Shown one piece after another: positions 1-9,337 of a DNA stretch of 18,539 bases (the stretch's first letter is position 1; every line of letters starts with the position of its first letter). The stretch is from JABFRZ01 sp031413955 (GTDB lineage Bacteria > Planctomycetota > UBA1135 > GCA-002686595): NCBI GenBank assembly GCA_031413955.1, contig JANOGB010000566.1, forward strand, positions 1 through 18,539. The letters run 5' to 3'. The notes beneath the pieces were generated by a model. That model saw only the letters and a list, made by a program, of their open reading frames with translations, had not been told where the DNA came from and did not search any database. The position numbers were made by a program, and so were the translations under genes.

Positions 1-40
1 GGCCGCCGTTCCGCAGGGGGAGGGCGGCCTCGCTTCGTTT
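1..40 (+). terminator. Possible intrinsic terminator at the left edge
   Basis: A 7-bp inverted repeat (GGCCGCC at 1-7, GGCGGCC at 23-29) encloses a 15-nt loop and is followed by a T-rich stretch ending in TTTT at about 38-41. It could end a plus-strand gene lying left of the window, converging on the TPR lipoprotein gene. The stem may be cut by the window edge and the T tract is interrupted, so this is weak. Confidence 0.25.
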
Positions 41-49
41 TCTCACCCT

Positions 50-80
50 GGGAGCGCCGGGCTCCAGCCCGGCTCTTCTC
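50..80. repeat. Single arm of a dispersed inverted-repeat family (copy 1)
   Basis: The arm reads GGGAGCGCCGGGCTCCAGCC and continues CGGCTCTTCTC. Its core GCCGGGCT-CC-AGCCCGGC is itself a hairpin. It is followed by a pyrimidine-rich tract running to about 110. The same arm occurs at 3892-3920 and 17041-17070, but here no opposing arm is seen. It lies about 30 nt past the stop of the minus-strand TPR gene, so it could act as a transcript-end hairpin. Confidence 0.7.
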
Positions 81-110
81 TGTCTTCTTCTCTCTTCCCC
101 TCTTCCCCTC

Positions 111-761
111 TCACTCCACCAGCAATCCCCCGATCCGATCCTGATCGCGCCTGGCCGCTTCGAGTTCCCCCAGCGCCTCGTACGCCTCGGCCCGCAACTC
201 CAGTGTCTTCCTGAATAGCCCGCTCCGCGTTTCCCCCCAGCTCGCAAGTACCATCTCGTCCGCGCTCTCGATGCACTCCAACGCGCGCGTGAAGTCCTCG
301 ACGGCCGCCTGCTCCTCACCGAGCTGGTGATGCATCTCCCCGCGCCACTGCCACGCCTTGACGTGCCGCGGATCGAGCGCGAGTGCGCTCGAGAAGCACT
401 CCACCGCCCGCTCGAGCTCGCCCATCCTGCTCCACGAAACCCCACAAGCGTAGTGCAACCACGGGTCCCCGGGCGCGAGCTCGAGCGCCAAGCGGTACTC
501 CTCCAGCGCCCCCTGCGAATCACCGAGCTGCGCCAGCGCGTGGCCGATCCAGCAGTGTGCCTCGATGCGCGAGTCGACATCGCCCGGCGCAGCCGCGATG
601 GCCACTCGCAGAGCGTCGATTCCGCCTTCGAGGTCGCCTTGCTCGATCAGGCCGATCCCGGGACGAGGGTCGAGCGCGATCGTCTCCTCCGCCGTCCCCG
701 CTGCGGCCGCGTGACAACCCGCGACCACAGGCAGGAGCCAGCCGAGCATCGAGAGTCTCAT
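111..761 (-). CDS. TPR-repeat lipoprotein
   Basis: A predicted exported 216-residue protein. The N-terminus has a hydrophobic stretch ending in a lipobox-like V-A-G-C with Cys16, so it is probably lipid-anchored. Residues about 65-165 contain three tandem 34-residue tetratricopeptide repeats (around A68-D99, P100-H133 and V134-A167) with the usual G-x-L-x-x-A-x-x-x-F/Y-x-x-A-L pattern. A less regular helical pair precedes them (about 35-60) and another follows (185-210). TPRs mediate protein-protein contacts; the partner is unknown. The start ATG at 761 overlaps the stop of the upstream hydrolase as ATGA, which suggests translational coupling and a shared cell-envelope function. A larger open frame continues upstream in this frame but is antisense-like noise inside the hydrolase gene. 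Confidence 0.85.
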   Translation of the reverse strand: MRLSMLGWLLPVVAGCHAAAAGTAEETIALDPRPGIGLIEQGDLEGGIDALRVAIAAAPGDVDSRIEAHCWIGHALAQLGDSQGALEEYRLALELAPGDPWLHYACGVSWSRMGELERAVECFSSALALDPRHVKAWQWRGEMHHQLGEEQAAVEDFTRALECIESADEMVLASWGETRSGLFRKTLELRAEAYEALGELEAARRDQDRIGGLLVE

Positions 762-2425
762 TTCATCAAGCGCGCCTGCAGCCAGGAGACGAGCGCGTCC
801 AGGAACTCCGGATCGACCGGGCGCGCCTTGAGGTAGTCGAGCTCGCTGGGCGGGTCGCTGGCCTTCTTGAAGAGGTGGTCGAGGGCCGGGAAGAGCTTCA
901 GCTCGTGGTCGGTGTGCTTGGCCGCGTCGAGCGCGGCCACGAGTTTGGGCGTGTCGCGCTCGGCCGAGACCTGCACGTCCCTGCCGCCCTGCAGGATCAG
1001 GATCGGGCAGCGGACTTTCGCAAGGAAGGGCAGCGGATCGCGGCCGAGGTGGCTCTCGAGCCAGGCGCGCGCGGGCACGAAGAGAGCGAGCTCGGCCGGG
1101 ATGCCTTGGGGATCGAGCGCCTCGCCCTTCGCGATCGCGTCGAGGAAGCCGTCGAGCTCCGCGGCGAAGCCTTCGAGCTCGGCGGCGCTCGCGCCCTCCC
1201 GCTTCTTCCCGAAAAGGAGCTGCTCGCGCAGGAGCTCCTCGAGCGTTCGGCCGGGCGCCGCCATCAGCACGATCGCGGCCAGGGGCTCCTCGGCGGCGAG
1301 CACGGGCGCGCTCAAGCCGCCCTCGCTGTGTCCGATCGCGACCACGCGCGCGGGATCCACCTCGGGGCGTGCGAGCAGGAAGCGCGCGGCGCGCCGGCCG
1401 TCCTCGACCAGATCGGCGAAGTCCATGTCCGCGGTCGGTCCGGTGCTCGCGCCGACGCCGCGGTCGTCCACGCGCAGCACCAGATAGCCCTCGCGCGTCA
1501 GGCGGTCGAGGATCTCGTGCGTGCCGACGTCGAGGCCGGACGAGAAGCCCTCGCGGTCCTGGGGGCCGGAGCCGGACAGGAAGAAGACGGCCGGCAGTTT
1601 GCCGCCTTTTCCGACCAGGCCCTTCTTGCGCGTGAGCGTGCCGGCCAGGGACACGTCGCCGTCGACGATCTGGACCTCCTCGCGCTCGATGTCCGCGGCC
1701 AGCGCGTGCCTGGCGAGCTCGATCGTGAACCGCTCGACCTTCTCCTCCACCCGCCGCATGGTGAGCTTCTGGGGCGGGAGCTCGAGCAGCAGGAGCCTGC
1801 CCTCGGCCGACAGGGTCAGGCGCTCGCCCAGGGAATCCTCGTAGACCAGCGTGCCGTCCGGCGTCTCGACGCGTTTCCGCGTGAAAGGAAAGGTCTGCAG
1901 GGCATTGACGGAGAAGAGCGTCAGCGGGCCCTCGGGCGCGAGGAGCAGCGCGAGCTCGAGCTGCGAGACGAAGTTGTTCGTCAGCAGGTAGACGTCGTCC
2001 GGCACCTTCACGGACAGGGGCTTCTCGCTCGGCCCCTGGCGCACGACGAGCTCGGCCTTGCCGCCCGTGAACGCTCCTTCCACCGCGCTCTTCGCGTCGC
2101 CGATCTGGGCCCGAAAATCGAAGCGCAGGGGCTGGCCAGCGGAGTCGGTCCACAGCTCGACCGAGAAGCGCTGCTCGAGCTTGCCGCCCGGGGTCGCGAG
2201 CTCGAGCCGTACCTGATCATGAAAGAGGTGCGCGCGCAGACTGCCAAGGCTGACCTCGCCCTCGTAGCGCGTAGTGCACTCGCCCAGGCGCTGTCCGCCC
2301 TGCTCGATCGCCCAGCAGGCCTCGGCGCCGGGCTGGAAGACATCAACGACGCCGCGGGGAGGTGCGGAGGGTTGCTGGAGCGCGGTGAGCAACACGAGCA
2401 CGAGGCTCGAGAGAGGGGTTCCCAT
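758..2425 (-). CDS. Secreted alpha/beta hydrolase (serine esterase/peptidase-like)
   Basis: A 555-residue predicted exported hydrolase. Residues 1-20 form a hydrophobic signal peptide (SSLVLVLLTAL). Residues about 30-240 are a beta-rich N-terminal region with no family I recognise. From about 250 an alpha/beta hydrolase domain follows: the nucleophile elbow GHSEGG puts the serine at S367, the acid is D483 in the ILILQGGRD strand, and the histidine is H517 in FPALDHLF, so the triad is complete. The SGSGPQDR loop (about 284-291) is typical of the oxyanion side in secreted dienelactone-hydrolase-like esterases. The substrate cannot be deduced. ATG 2425 was chosen because it directly precedes the signal peptide; ATG 2451 is in frame but adds only a short N-terminus, and neither has a clear Shine-Dalgarno. 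It overlaps the TPR lipoprotein gene by 4 nt. Confidence 0.88.
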   Translation of the reverse strand: MGTPLSSLVLVLLTALQQPSAPPRGVVDVFQPGAEACWAIEQGGQRLGECTTRYEGEVSLGSLRAHLFHDQVRLELATPGGKLEQRFSVELWTDSAGQPLRFDFRAQIGDAKSAVEGAFTGGKAELVVRQGPSEKPLSVKVPDDVYLLTNNFVSQLELALLLAPEGPLTLFSVNALQTFPFTRKRVETPDGTLVYEDSLGERLTLSAEGRLLLLELPPQKLTMRRVEEKVERFTIELARHALAADIEREEVQIVDGDVSLAGTLTRKKGLVGKGGKLPAVFFLSGSGPQDREGFSSGLDVGTHEILDRLTREGYLVLRVDDRGVGASTGPTADMDFADLVEDGRRAARFLLARPEVDPARVVAIGHSEGGLSAPVLAAEEPLAAIVLMAAPGRTLEELLREQLLFGKKREGASAAELEGFAAELDGFLDAIAKGEALDPQGIPAELALFVPARAWLESHLGRDPLPFLAKVRCPILILQGGRDVQVSAERDTPKLVAALDAAKHTDHELKLFPALDHLFKKASDPPSELDYLKARPVDPEFLDALVSWLQARLMK

Positions 2426-2647
2426 GGCGAGATTCTGACAAAGCGCAAGCATGCTGACAGCACGCTGGCAGCGTCCCGTTCGTCCGCCGAGTCGAAGCCG
2501 CCGCGCGGGGTCGGGCGGCGCGCACGCCGTTCGATCCCGGCCGCGCGCTGGTCGAAGCCTCTTGACCAACGAGCGCATCAACCAGGCCCACTTCGACTTC
2601 GCTCGCGTGCACGTGCTGGCCGATGAGGACGCTTCCTCGTCCGCCGC

Positions 2648-3877
2648 ATGGCCCAGGATCCCACCATTCGCTCGCGCCAAGAGCTCGATGAGGGGCCCCT
2701 TCCGCGCCAGGTCGCGCCGGCAGAGAGCGCTCCGCGCGGGCCCGGCTCGCTGCTCGATCCGCGCAGCGAAGTACCGCCCCGGCCCAGACCGCCCACGAGT
2801 CCGGCGCGTTTGCCCTCCGCGGCGACGGCAGAGCTCACCCCGCATGCGGCCTTCCTGGCGCGGCGCACCTTCACGGCGCTCGACGGCCTGCGCGCCATCG
2901 GGATCCTGGCGGTGGTCTGGCACCACACGCTCGGCGGTCCCGGGCGCCTCGGCGCGAGCCTGTTCTTCCTGCTGAGCGGTTTCCTGGTGACGACCATCCT
3001 GGTGCGCGAGCGCGCTCGCAAGGGCTCGATCGACGTCCTGCGCTTCCGCACGCGGCGCGCACGGCGTCTCTATCCGCTCTACTTCACGGTGCTCGCCGGC
3101 TACACGGGTCTGGTGGCCCTGGTCGAGCAGGCCGGTCCGGCGCGCGCCGACTTCTTCGCCCACCTCCCGGCCTTCGCGACCTTCACCTCGAACCTGTTCG
3201 TGGATCTTGAGGGCGAGCGCACGATCTTCTACTTCGCCTGGTCCCTGGCGGCGCAGGAGCAGTTCTACCTCCTGTGGCCGTGGCTGCTGAAGCGCCTCAG
3301 CGCCCGCGCCTGCAGCACCGGGCTGGTCGCGCTCCTCGCGGCGGCATATCTGACGCGCATGCATGGGCTCGAGCTCGTGCTGCCGCCCGGTAGCCGCGCA
3401 GAGGCGCTGATGATGAGCGTCATGCCGGCCCTCGCCCTCGGAGCCCTGCTGGGACTCGCGCTGAACGCTCGCAGGGGTTTCGACACTCTTTACGGAGTCC
3501 TGGGCTCGCGCTGGACCTCGGCCGCGCTGCTGGCCGTGGCGCTCCTCCTCTGGCGCACGCAGGGCGTGCCCGAGCCGTGCATGCATGTCGTGCTGTGTGC
3601 CCTGACCGCGGCTTGCGTCCTGCGCGAGGACCACCTGCTCGCGCACCTCCTGCGGCTGCCCGTGGTCGTGCACATCGGCACGGTGAGCTACGGCATCTAC
3701 CTGACGCACATGCTGTGTCACAACGCCGCCGAGCGCGCGCTCGCGCGCCTCGGGCTCGACCTGGGCGTGCTCGACTTCGCGCTCACCACCCTGCTCGCGA
3801 TCGGCGCAGCCACGCTCAGCCACCGCTACTTCGAGAACCGCTTCCTGCCGCCCGAGAAGCGCAGGCAGCGCGTGTAG
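2648..3877 (+). CDS. Acyltransferase 3 family membrane protein (OafA/YrhL-like)
   Basis: An integral-membrane acyltransferase that should transfer acetyl or another acyl group to a surface glycan or lipid. Family marks run in order: LDGLRAIGILAVVWHH (about 78-93, with H92/H93), LFFLLSGFLVTTIL (about 105-118), the arginine-rich RRARRLYPLY (about 136-145), WSLAAQEQFYLLWP (198-211, with E204) and YGIYLTHMLCH near the C-terminus. About ten hydrophobic segments fit the family, and the length (409) is close to normal. The first 70 residues are Pro/Arg-rich and unlike the family, which usually begins about 10 residues before LDGLRA. The true start may therefore be an alternative codon nearer 2810-2850; ATG 2648 is the only early ATG. 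The acceptor is unknown because no polysaccharide genes adjoin. It is transcribed divergently from the hydrolase across 222 bp in which I see no clear promoter. Confidence 0.88.
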   Translation: MAQDPTIRSRQELDEGPLPRQVAPAESAPRGPGSLLDPRSEVPPRPRPPTSPARLPSAATAELTPHAAFLARRTFTALDGLRAIGILAVVWHHTLGGPGRLGASLFFLLSGFLVTTILVRERARKGSIDVLRFRTRRARRLYPLYFTVLAGYTGLVALVEQAGPARADFFAHLPAFATFTSNLFVDLEGERTIFYFAWSLAAQEQFYLLWPWLLKRLSARACSTGLVALLAAAYLTRMHGLELVLPPGSRAEALMMSVMPALALGALLGLALNARRGFDTLYGVLGSRWTSAALLAVALLLWRTQGVPEPCMHVVLCALTAACVLREDHLLAHLLRLPVVVHIGTVSYGIYLTHMLCHNAAERALARLGLDLGVLDFALTTLLAIGAATLSHRYFENRFLPPEKRRQRV

Positions 3878-3891
3878 AGCGCGTTGTCTCG

Positions 3892-3965
3892 GCCGGGAAC
3901 GCCAGGCTCCAGCCTGGCTCTTCTCTTCTCTGAAAAAGACGGAGCCAGGCTGGAGCGTTCCCGGC
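3892..3965. repeat. Inverted repeat (copy 2) between convergent genes; possible bidirectional terminator
   Basis: The left arm (3892-3920) starts GCCGGGAACG and contains the inner palindrome GCCAGGCT-CC-AGCCTGGC. The right arm (3942-3965) is its reverse complement except for a 5-nt deletion. Compared with the copies at 50 and 17041, the inner palindrome carries a paired change (CGGG/CCCG becomes CAGG/CCTG) that preserves base pairing. It sits between the stop of the plus-strand acyltransferase (3877) and the stop of the minus-strand nucleotidase (3992), which suits a shared terminator, though there is no long T tract. Confidence 0.8.
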
Positions 3966-3991
3966 TGACCCGCTTCGCGCAAGACTTCGGC

Positions 3992-4441
3992 TCAGGCAGC
4001 CCGCGCGAGCAGGTACTCCGTCACCTTGACCCAGTCCGGGAAGCGCTCGGTCCCGAAGTGGATGTGCTCGCCACGGAAGCGCTCGACCCCGTTCTTGGTG
4101 CGGTCGTCGATCAGGAAGTCGCCGTGGTTGAGGTTCTTGTGGTGCGTGAGGATGAGGCGCTTGTAGGCGCTCTGCCCGAGGTGGCGCTGGATCCACAGGA
4201 GCTTGTCGCTCCAGGCCGAGGGATTCTCCCAGGGCGCGGTCGAGAGCACGTAGGCGTCGAAGTGCCGCGCAAGCGCGCCGAAGGCCGCGAGCGCGCCCGG
4301 GACCGGATCCATGAGTGCGAAGATCCCCGGCACTTCGTCCAGACGTCCCGCGAACTCGTGCACGCGCGCGGGCGCGAGCCGTGCGACGCCGGAAGAGAAG
4401 TCGACCAAGACGTTGTCCATGTCGACATAGAGAGTCTTCAT
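3992..4441 (-). CDS. 5'(3')-deoxyribonucleotidase family HAD phosphatase
   Basis: A 149-residue HAD-superfamily phosphatase of the NT5C type, which dephosphorylates (deoxy)nucleoside monophosphates in the cytoplasm. Motif I is YVDMDNVLVD, giving nucleophile D7 and acid/base D9. Motif II is the LSTAPWENPS segment (S67/T68), K102 lies in THHKNLNHGD, and motif IV is LIDDRTKNG (D112, D113). The length is a little short of the usual 170-200, with a compact cap, but all catalytic residues are present. The gene starts 49 nt after the sulfatase stop on the same strand and is probably cotranscribed. An 11-bp tandem duplication spans the start codon and creates a second, out-of-frame ATG 11 nt upstream. 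Specificity for deoxy versus ribo substrates is not settled by sequence. Confidence 0.85.
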   Translation of the reverse strand: MKTLYVDMDNVLVDFSSGVARLAPARVHEFAGRLDEVPGIFALMDPVPGALAAFGALARHFDAYVLSTAPWENPSAWSDKLLWIQRHLGQSAYKRLILTHHKNLNHGDFLIDDRTKNGVERFRGEHIHFGTERFPDWVKVTEYLLARAA

Positions 4442-4460
4442 GGTCGGCTCATGGTCGGCT
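4439..4460. repeat. 11-bp tandem duplication over a start codon
   Basis: The unit CATGGTCGGCT occurs twice in direct succession (4439-4449 and 4450-4460). The first unit contains the start codon of the nucleotidase, read on the minus strand. The second supplies another ATG in a different frame just upstream. It looks like a simple slippage duplication. Confidence 0.8.
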
Positions 4461-4490
4461 CGTGCGCCGCAAGCTCGCCCGCCCCCGGGC

Positions 4491-6335
4491 TCAATAGCCG
4501 CTGAGCTGCGTGATCCTGTCCCTCAACCCATCGCGGATCGAGGCGAGCATCGCATCACCGGGAATCAGCGGCGCAAGATCGTTGGCCTCGCCGGGATCGG
4601 CCAGGATGTCGAAGAAGAGCTCGCTGTACTCGGGCCGGACATCCGGCGTCCCGGCCGGCGCCATCTCCGCGCCGGCCACGGTCTGGGCGAGGATCAGCTT
4701 GTACTGGCCGTCGCTCAGGCTGCGCCCGTGCGCGCCGACGTTCTTCGGAACATACGAGTACACGGCCGGAGCCAGCATCTCGGGGCAGCTCGCCTCGTAG
4801 GGCCCCCACTCCGTCGGCGCGTAGGCTCCCGGTTGCACGAAGGTCTGGTTGAAGATCTCGGTGCGCGCGGAGAGTGCGCGCGGATCCTCGAGCACATGCC
4901 GGAATCCGATGCTGTCGAGGGGCTGGAGCGGCGCCGCGAGCTTCTCGCTCGCGCCCGAGATCTCGGCAATCGTGCTCCACAGGTCCACCGCATGGACGAG
5001 CGCCTCGCTCACGTGCCCACCGCGCGGCACCAGGTTTCCGGAGACGATCATCGGCACGCGAATCCCGAGCTCGAAGAGATCGCCCTTGGCATGGGTCGGG
5101 TCGTGCAACAGCGGCTCGACGGCCGTATCGGGGCTGCCGTTGTCGGCGATCACGAAGACCATCGTGTTGGCCCGCTTGTCGGGGCTCATCTGCGCGAGCA
5201 GGTTGCCGATCTCCGTGTCCACGGACTCCAGCATGGCGTTGTAGAAGATCCGCTTCTGGTTGACGGTCCACGCGGTGTTGTTGGTGCAGGTGCTCGTGCC
5301 GCCTGCGCTGGCAGTACCCGCCTTCTGTCCCGCCGAGTAGGGACCCCCGACGTTGCCCGGATGCGAGAGCGCGGCCTGGGTCTCCGGCGAGAGCAGCGCG
5401 AGCGGCGGAACTTGATTGGGGAAGTGCGGCGAGTTGAAGGCCACGTAGGCGAAGAAGGGTTGCTTCTGGCCGTTGATCCAGTGCACGGCGTCCTGGCGCG
5501 TGACGCTGGCCGTGTAGCTCTCCTCCGAGTAGGAGGTGGACTGGAGCAGCGTCCCCGGCACGGTGCACTGGCTCGAGAACTGGAAGGGCCCGATCACGTT
5601 CTCGCTGCCGACGGCGTAGCGCGTCAGCTCGGTCGCGCCGGGCACGGCCGTGACCTTGGTCCAGTTGAAGTGATCGCCGGGGTTCGAGCCGCCGACGCCG
5701 ACGTTGCCCACGGTTCCCTGGAAGATGTGGAAGCCATTGAGGATCGGGTGCGCGAAGTCGGAAGCCATCACCGGATCGCACACGGGCAGGGCGGTCAGGT
5801 GCCACTTGCCGAAGGCACCACTCCGGTAGCGCTTCGGCGACGAGGGCGAGGTCGGCGCGGGGAACCCTTTTCTCAGGAGCTCCGGCAGGAGGACCTCGGC
5901 GTTGCTCATGCGCTTGCGCAGCGAACCTCCGTCGTCGACGATGCCGAGCCCGTTGCGGAATCCGTAGCGCCCGGTCTGGATGGAAGCGCGCGCCGGACAG
6001 CAAACCGCGGCACCATAGGCTCGATCGAAGCGGATCCCTCCGCCCCCGAGCCCCGGAAACTGCCCCGTGGCGAGCGCCTCGAGCGTGGGCGTTCGCGGAT
6101 AGGGCAGCGGGTCGAGCAGGGCCCCGCAATAGGGCGGCTGCGCGTAGCTCGGGCTATCCGACTCACCGTACATCTCCAGCTTGTCGGTCCCGACATCGTC
6201 CAGGACGATCAGGAGGATGTTGGGCTGCAGGGCCTTCTGCCGCACCTGCTGAGCCGACGCCGGGGCCCAGGAGAGGCAGAGGCCTGCGACCGCCAGGGCC
6301 CGAGCCCAGCTCGAGGTCACGACCCTCGCGCCCAT
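4491..6335 (-). CDS. Secreted arylsulfatase-type sulfatase
   Basis: A sulfatase of the formylglycine-dependent alkaline-phosphatase superfamily, hydrolysing a sulfate ester outside the cytoplasm. With start 6335 it has 614 residues and a signal peptide, MGARVVTSSWAR followed by a hydrophobic core ending ASA-QQ at 28/29. Active-site landmarks: LLIVLDDVG (D46, D47, metal), CCPARASIQTG (C112-x-P-x-R116, the site matured to formylglycine), GKWHL (K177), SPHFP (H304), FVIADNGS (D398, N399) and AKGDLFELGIRVP (K417). Insertions with extra cysteines (about 257, 350 and 517) suggest disulfides. ATG 6335 was preferred because AGAGGAG lies 7 nt upstream and the preceding 26 codons have visibly lower third-position GC. 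In-frame ATG 6413, which also has a Shine-Dalgarno-like AGAGGA, is the alternative. The substrate is unknown. Confidence 0.92.
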   Translation of the reverse strand: MGARVVTSSWARALAVAGLCLSWAPASAQQVRQKALQPNILLIVLDDVGTDKLEMYGESDSPSYAQPPYCGALLDPLPYPRTPTLEALATGQFPGLGGGGIRFDRAYGAAVCCPARASIQTGRYGFRNGLGIVDDGGSLRKRMSNAEVLLPELLRKGFPAPTSPSSPKRYRSGAFGKWHLTALPVCDPVMASDFAHPILNGFHIFQGTVGNVGVGGSNPGDHFNWTKVTAVPGATELTRYAVGSENVIGPFQFSSQCTVPGTLLQSTSYSEESYTASVTRQDAVHWINGQKQPFFAYVAFNSPHFPNQVPPLALLSPETQAALSHPGNVGGPYSAGQKAGTASAGGTSTCTNNTAWTVNQKRIFYNAMLESVDTEIGNLLAQMSPDKRANTMVFVIADNGSPDTAVEPLLHDPTHAKGDLFELGIRVPMIVSGNLVPRGGHVSEALVHAVDLWSTIAEISGASEKLAAPLQPLDSIGFRHVLEDPRALSARTEIFNQTFVQPGAYAPTEWGPYEASCPEMLAPAVYSYVPKNVGAHGRSLSDGQYKLILAQTVAGAEMAPAGTPDVRPEYSELFFDILADPGEANDLAPLIPGDAMLASIRDGLRDRITQLSGY

Positions 6336-6465
6336 GACAGCGCTCCTCTGGGATCGGGGCTCGGCCGAAGCCCGGCGTTCTCTGAGATGGGAGAGCTTCC
6401 GTTCCACGGTCATCGTGTTCCTCTCTTCCTTCTGACTGCAGGGATCGCGGAAATCGCGCAGGCGC

Positions 6466-6828
6466 CTAGCCCGCCGACAGGAGGAGCTCTTCGCTGACGA
6501 GCATCCGGTGCAGATAGGCGGCGACCTCGCCGGGAACTTTGCGCAGCTCCTTGAGGACGTCTTCCTGGCTGGCTCCACGACGACTCGCGAGTCGGGCGGC
6601 GAGTTCGTGCTGGAAAGCTCGGTCGATCAGCGCATCGCCGAATCTCTCGCGCAGACCGGTCTCGTGGCGCTCGAGGGCGTGCTCGAACATGGAAGTGCGG
6701 GGAGTCGACGGTTCACCCACCGGCCGTCTCCGCTTGCACTTGGGACATGCGACGGGCACCCCCGACTTGCGAGGAACCCAGAGGTGCTGGCAGTAGCGGC
6801 ATACGTGACCAGAAAGGGTGTGCTTCAT
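6466..6828 (-). CDS. Small zinc-ribbon protein of unknown function
   Basis: A 120-residue protein I cannot assign to a named family. The N-terminus is a zinc ribbon: C10-x-x-C13 (HVCRYCQHLWVPR) and C28-x-x-C31 (ACPKCKRRRP), followed by a basic patch and a Pro/Ser linker (36-46). Residues 47-120 look entirely helical and charged (FEHALERHE, GLRERFGDALIDRAFQHELAARLASRRG and on). The CxxC-x-x-W-x-P-R layout recalls ribbons fused to small DNA-binding or antitoxin-like proteins, so a regulatory role is possible but unproven. It precedes the sulfatase in the same orientation; 130 nt separate it from the preferred sulfatase start, 52 nt from the alternative. A perfect palindrome lies just upstream of its ATG. 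Start 6828 was chosen because the ribbon begins at once and upstream codons run into AT-rich DNA. Confidence 0.7.
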   Translation of the reverse strand: MKHTLSGHVCRYCQHLWVPRKSGVPVACPKCKRRRPVGEPSTPRTSMFEHALERHETGLRERFGDALIDRAFQHELAARLASRRGASQEDVLKELRKVPGEVAAYLHRMLVSEELLLSAG

Positions 6829-6835
6829 GATGGTG

Positions 6836-6851
6836 CTTATGCTCGCATAAG
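6836..6851. promoter_or_regulatory. 16-bp perfect palindrome, candidate operator
   Basis: CTTATGC-TC-GCATAAG has two perfect 7-bp half sites and a 2-bp spacer. It ends 7 nt upstream of the start codon of the minus-strand zinc-ribbon gene, in an AT-rich stretch. The position suits a repressor site, possibly autoregulatory, for the zinc-ribbon/sulfatase unit. The regulator is not identified. Confidence 0.45.
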
Positions 6852-6979
6852 AACTATCCCATGAGCAAACCTTTTCCCACGGAAATTTTTTCGCTGAAGG
6901 TGGATGTGGAAGCAGCGCTTGCCCTCGGTCTCGACGATCCCGCCGGAGGCGCCTAGCGCGGGCTGACGCCCGCAACCCG

Positions 6980-7128
6980 AACGCACCGCGGAGACGAGGA
7001 GCCTCGCGGAGCAAGAAAAAGAGGGCCTCCGGATCGTCGACTCTCGGAGAGCCGAAGCCCCGGAGGCCCCAACCTCTCTGACCTTTTCTCCGCGCTCCTC
7101 CGCGTCCTCCGTGTCTCCGCGGTGCGTT
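6980..7128. repeat. Intergenic inverted-repeat element (16-bp perfect termini)
   Basis: AACGCACCGCGGAGAC at 6980-6995 is the exact reverse complement of 7113-7128. The arms continue imperfectly inward as purine-rich CGGAG repeats on the left and CTCCG repeats on the right. Runs such as CGCGGAGACACGGAGGACGC resemble a dispersed repeat I recall from several bacterial genomes, so it is probably multicopy. A second 10-bp inverted repeat (GGGCCTCCGG 7023-7032, CCGGAGGCCC 7060-7069) is nested inside. No ORF is carried. Confidence 0.65.
7016..7069 (-). terminator. Terminator-like hairpin on the minus strand
   Basis: Read on the minus strand, GGGCCTCCGG (7069-7060) pairs with CCGGAGGCCC (7032-7023) across a 27-nt loop that contains a smaller hairpin. 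The stem is followed by TCTTTTT. No minus-strand gene lies immediately upstream, because transketolase is on the plus strand. It may block antisense transcription or simply belong to the repeat element. Confidence 0.4.
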
Positions 7129-7306
7129 TTTCTGGCCAGAGAATCCATGCGTCACGCGAGGGTTTCAGGGTGGAGGCCCGGGCTGCAGGGCTCGCCTCTG
7201 CGCTCACCGCCTGTCGCCATCCGGGATAGGAACGTGCCTGGCCAGGACTCCGTCTCTATCCTCGAGCGCGTCCCCCACCCCACGAGACTCGCCGCGAGCC
7301 CACCCC

Positions 7307-9336
<2,030 letters not shown>

Positions 9337-9337
<1 letters not shown>

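Larger units (their letters stand above)
6829..7306. other. 478-bp gene-free region, AT-rich then repeat-rich
   Basis: No convincing gene is present. From 6829 to about 6900 the DNA is notably AT-rich for this genome and holds a 16-bp palindrome. Positions 6958-6973 form a GCGGGC-TGAC-GCCCGC hairpin. Positions 6980-7128 form a larger inverted-repeat element with an internal terminator-like stem. The remaining 7130-7306 is the leader of the transketolase gene, where I see no clear promoter. Confidence 0.6.

Noticed and set aside
383..2626. 747-codon open frame on the plus strand
   Set aside because: It lies antisense to the hydrolase and TPR genes, both of which have clear motifs. Its sequence is Arg/Glu/Ala-rich low-complexity with no recognisable domain, as expected from high third-position GC.
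2426..2647. Possible divergent promoter region between hydrolase and acyltransferase
   Set aside because: I found no convincing -35/-10 pair or palindrome, so no site is called.
4440..6497. 685-codon open frame on the plus strand
   Set aside because: It is antisense to the sulfatase, which has a complete active site. It has no domain and is an artefact of codon bias.
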